NCBI RefSeq assembly: GCF_000764305.2
Contig: NW_025941413.1
Coordinates: 186,001 to 250,000, forward strand
DNA: 64,000 nt
DNA from: Hyalella azteca
Lineage: Eukaryota > Arthropoda > Malacostraca > Amphipoda > Hyalellidae
Direction: 5' to 3'
Part shown: positions 60,444-64,000 of the stretch, in pieces
Layout of the letters: each line of letters starts with the position of its first letter
Numbering within the stretch: position 1 is the stretch's first letter
Translations under genes and position numbers: made by a program
The notes under the pieces: generated by a model
Seen by the model: only the letters and a program-made list of their open reading frames with translations
What the model was told of the DNA's origin: nothing
The model's database searches: none

Positions 60444-60455
60444 AAGCCCGGGGAG
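60444..60455 (+). CDS. sei: Candidate 12-nt microexon in the S3-S4 linker (KPGE)
   Basis: AAGCCCGGGGAG lies between an excellent acceptor (TTTCCTTTTCTTCTGTTCCAG, a 15-nt pyrimidine tract) and a consensus donor (GAG|GTAAGA). It is 12 nt, phase 0/0, and the preceding exon ends in phase 0, so inclusion adds Lys-Pro-Gly-Glu after VADNEK without altering the frame. The position is the extracellular S3-S4 linker, where small length changes are expected to affect voltage-sensor gating. It may be constitutive or alternatively spliced. No transcript evidence is available here. A chance pairing of strong sites is possible, but the GC-rich core in an AT-rich intron and the matching phase argue for it. 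Confidence 0.5.
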
Positions 60456-60520
60456 GTAAGATGCCAGGGAAGAACTTGAGAATGGCCGCTCTAGAGCTTC
60501 TTCATAGTTGCTACAGCCTT

Positions 60521-60612
60521 TCCTTTCGGCAAATGACGTTGAAACAACGTTGATAACGAGTCATTTTCTTTGAAAAAACGTTGAGTCAACGTTATTTCAA
60601 TGTAGGATGCTT
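60521..60612 (-). mobile_element. ACGTTG palindromic repeat, copy 3 (inverted)
   Basis: In reverse orientation it matches the elements at 40391 and 42891: CCTACATTGAAATAACGTTG and CGTTATCAACGTTGTTTCAA. It is shortened by about 40 bp in the middle. It lies 65 bp downstream of the candidate microexon. Confidence 0.75.
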
Positions 60613-62032
60613 TGTGGGCTGTTAGGTCCAGGTCTTCTAAGGTGCAGACTTGGGTGCAGACTCGCTTCAATAAGCAATAATATTGTCAGTCAAATAGCAC
60701 TGAATGGTTATTTTAATCAATGTTGTCTGGTAATTATTCTCATAGCTATTGATGATTTTTTTAATGAAGTCAGATTTCAATTAAGGTTGTCATGTCGACA
60801 TGAAGACGTAAGATGTTGCACCCAGGATGCGACCCCTGACGGCTATGGCTTTGCTCTACGATGTCTGTGTCTCTTCCTTTACTTTATTACTCCTGTTATA
60901 ATTGTTGGTGCTGTTTAGATCATGTCTCCTGTAGACTCTTTTATTGTCTATGCGCTTTTATTGATGAATATATATAGCCGTCTGGAACTGCTGCAGCTTC
61001 CCAACGCCCATCGCATTCGATCGTCTCTTAAAAATCGAAAAAAAAATTTGCGTCGTAGTGTAGAGATTGAGGATACGCTAAAAATTAATGCGTTTTTTTT
61101 TCTACGAAATCGGAAAAGTAACTTTACTTCAAAAGACTTTTGTGCTGAGGGCGTCAGGATTCTGCACGTAGATGTCATATGCTACTTTATAGGAAAGAAT
61201 GCTGTTTTTTCCCGCTTGGTTGTTCATAGTTGCCAATTATTCCAAACGCAGCGCAAGTACTTAATCTCGTGACGATCGTTGTTCGCTGATTAATTATGTT
61301 TTTTTTTTTCAATTATTCAGTTGGATTTGCTTTAATTGGTGTTATTTGTCATGAACGATTGTTTTTAATGACATACAATGATTTTGCATGGCTATACGTG
61401 TTAGTTGATTAGATTTGCGAACGAAAACAGTCCCGTGTTCTTTGTTTGAAGCGTTTGCAATTGATGGAATGACTTGATAAAACGTATGAAGGGGTTAATG
61501 ATAGAGGCAAGTAAAGCTCATCAATGAGTCTGTCATTATAATGTCGTTTCGAACTCTGTTTTGAACGCGGATTCCTTTTACATCACAACATATCTATTGT
61601 TTCTCTATGTCATCCTTGACGTTATTATATTCACTACAATATTTTCACAGTTTAACTGTGTCCAAACCTATTGTTGTATTTTTTATTGTTCGTTCTCTCC
61701 GTTTGAATACATTTGTTCTATCATCTAATCCATCCTCTTTAATCCGTCTCTTTCTACCTTTGCCTCATGCACTCTCGGACATTCATTGAGCTACATTAAT
61801 GGTGTTCAATTTTGCATTTTGGTATCAAGCTCATTTCTTTCGTATTTCTACCATTTCGTTACATACAAGTTCTTAACTTTTTCTAAGAACATTAATATCG
61901 TACATCCTTGATTTCAGAATTGTCTCAAATGAAACACTCGACAATTTAATTTTAGGAGGATTGTCTGAAGAAGTAATTTTATATAAAGACCTGATAAAGC
62001 TTCCCAACTGTTCTCTTGATAAGAGAGATCAG

Positions 62033-62056
62033 TTGAGAGAACAGTCGTTCTCTCAA
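62033..62056. repeat. 10-bp perfect hairpin
   Basis: TTGAGAGAAC, a 4-nt loop, then GTTCTCTCAA. Neighbouring ATAAAGCTTC and ACTGTTCTCTTG copies suggest a small foldback cluster. Confidence 0.75.
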
Positions 62057-63167
62057 CCAAATAAAGCTTCTCAATGTTGTTAATCTAAAATGTCATTTAT
62101 TAATATCTGAATGCAATTATATTGTGTTTAAGGGGGGTGTACACTTTTTGAAAGAGAATTGATCCTGGAAAGAATCCGAAATAGAAATTTGCAGTAAATT
62201 TTATGCTGGATCCAAGATGTTAGGGTAAAATTTCGAAATTAACCGGAAGCTGATCGCTTAGAAAGTAGAATGTTGTGCGTTAAAATTTCTTGCTGCACTC
62301 GAGCCATTATCGTTGAGTTTTTTCTCCGGATTTTTATATATCGTTAAAAATTATACACGTATACGCAACAAGGTCTGTGACTATTGCATTGCGGGATACC
62401 TCGTTGCGGCAGAGCTTTTTCAATTGATAATTAAGTTCCTTTAACGAATTCAAACGTAAAAAAAGAATCGACTCAGATTCGTTTCTTTTCAGGAGTAAAA
62501 TTAAATCAGATAGCTTTACTGTCGATGAAATATAACTACGTTCCAACCTTGGCTGTCTATGTCAAAGAATTTTTAACAAAATGCGTTGAAATTTCCCTCT
62601 CGTTTCTTCGACTTGATTTCACTCAGCGCCAAGTTAACACTTTCCCTAGACCGAGCCTTCATCTACACTTGTTATGATATTATCTCGAAATAATTTGCCT
62701 GCTATTCAAAATATGACGGAAGTTATGAAAGCAAAAGAGATGCTTCATGCTGACGATTATGTGTGCTCTATGAGTTTATTATCTGAAAGGAATATCAAAT
62801 AGTTTTTCAATGTTATCTGATGAAAATTAGCATGCATGCTAAGCCATTGACCGAGTAAAAAAGTGCATCAATAAGCTGTGGGCAGATGTGTTCAGCACTT
62901 AATTTTTTTCAAATCTTTTCAAGTAAAGATATTTTTTCCTTTTTTAGTTGGCGGAGCCTTGAAGACATGACGGAGCAGGTCTTAGTTGCACCAATGTTGA
63001 AGTATTGAATGATTTATCAAAAATTTATTGTATACCCAAACTCATCCTCTCCAGCTCGTGCCTGAAAGTTTGGATAAATATTTTATTTCAGTGCTGTTTT
63101 TTACTTCCCTTTTCAGTTTGGTTGGTGCTAAACCAGTTTGCAGACGTGTAATTCTTTTATTCGTGTA

Positions 63168-63168
63168 N
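63168..63168. other. Single ambiguous base (N)
   Basis: N inside TCGTGTANTC. Probable assembly join. Confidence 0.9.
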
Positions 63169-64000
63169 TCTTAGTACGCTGCTAATAACTGTGTTCAATG
63201 GGTATTACTTGTGTGAGTTGTTCACTAGCCTTTATGTACGTCCAGACAACCTATTTCGTGTATATAAATGGTGCATTTATTTGCTACATTTGTTCATGTG
63301 CGTAAGCATAATCCGTGTCTTTTGTGGGTGTTCAGTGTGTCAAATTTCTTACAGAATGTCTTTCTTCTCTTAACGCTTTCATCTTTTGACTGCGTGCAAA
63401 CGTGACAAATTGACCGATTCCTTGACGATTTCCTCAAGAACGTTATTGGATTTCTGCTCCTGCCGTCATAGTAGTTATAATCCACTAGACGAGTGAAGGT
63501 CAATGAAAATACTCTAATGAGTTGTAATGTCAAGCTATCGACTTAACTTTGGCTTTTCAGTACGTTTTAGCCAAAGAATTGCTCATTTTTCAATGCGCCT
63601 TGTTGATTTAGTTCTGTATTCTTCTTCGCACTAGAAGAGCGATCCTGTACCCTGATGGGATGCCTTTGATACTTCCTTGATAATCTCGAGCTTCGTCATC
63701 TTTCTTACGTTTCTGTTCAGTTGTATGTAGATAGTTATTCAAAAATTTTCTTCACGAAAAATAATCTTGAGCCTTTCTCATTCAGATAATCAAGAATCGT
63801 TGAAACATTACCATTGCTTTATTCAAAACTGAACCTAAAGTGTTTATACATTTTTCAAAGTTAGTTGATTGAACACTGGCGTGTGACCGATGACCAGACT
63901 GGAACGTTACGAATTTGTTACTCATTGACGCAATATTTTAACTCGATAAGTTAGCCACAACGCCGGGATGAAACTTTGTGAATTCGCTGCGTTGGCTCCT

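Larger units (their letters stand above)
60456..64000 (+). other. Start of intron 7, continuing past the window
   Basis: No S4 or pore-coding sequence appears before position 64000, so the next exon is more than 3.5 kb downstream (6.2 kb from exon 6). The stretch is AT-rich, with a palindromic repeat copy at 60521, a small hairpin at 62033 and an N at 63168. No other gene is seen. Confidence 0.7.

Noticed and set aside
62334..62546. 70-codon charged minus-strand open frame
   Set aside because: It has an acceptor-like AG upstream but no donor, no homology and only chance length.
60456..64000. Search for the S4, pore and cyclic-nucleotide-binding exons of the channel
   Set aside because: No sequence resembling LIGLLKTARLLRL, a GFG-type selectivity filter or later domains was found in any plus-strand frame.

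Overview
The window is AT-rich eukaryotic DNA, most likely from an insect or closely related arthropod. Evidence for this is GT-AG introns of 1 to 26 kb, a degenerate mariner-type transposon, several families of short inverted-repeat elements, many minisatellites, and one recognisable gene. That gene is an ERG-type (KCNH2/6/7 class) voltage-gated potassium channel, the orthologue of Drosophila seizure (sei). It lies on the + strand and runs off the right edge. The species cannot be fixed from the sequence.

Two exons are certain: 54974-55208 (pre-S1 region and S1) and 57623-57801 (S2, S3). Upstream, four further coding-like exons (5417-5716, 31655-31775, about 33153-33960, 51174-51546) have splice sites whose phases chain together without a break into the S1 exon (0/0, 1/1, 2/2, 0/0). 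They are proposed as a long, Ser-rich, largely disordered cytoplasmic N-terminus. No PAS (eag) domain is seen. A 12-nt microexon at 60444-60455 (Lys-Pro-Gly-Glu, phase 0/0, strong splice sites) would fall in the S3-S4 linker. S4, the pore, and the C-terminal cyclic-nucleotide-binding homology domain must lie beyond position 64000.

Layout: 1-5416 is 5' flank or untranslated leader with two small tandem repeats and a GC-rich patch. 5717-31654 is a 26-kb intron full of minisatellites, a 686-bp tandem duplication, the mariner remnant, a 554-bp element with 197-bp inverted arms, and a short-TIR family. 31776-33152 is a short intron. 33961-51173 is a 17-kb intron with a 459-bp tandem duplication, a 1.37-kb direct duplication, a Harbinger-like MITE with TTA target duplications, and paired stem-loops. 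51547-54973 holds a 21-bp minisatellite of about 640 bp. 55209-57622 ends in a tandem array that repeats the splice acceptor and first 26 bases of the S2 exon four or five times. 57802-64000 is intron around the microexon.

The most striking features are the array of decoy splice acceptors directly in front of the S2 exon, each of which would shift the frame by +1 if used, and the S3-S4 linker microexon. Apart from the channel, no convincing second gene is visible; a minus-strand ORF at 43.5 kb is a weak candidate.
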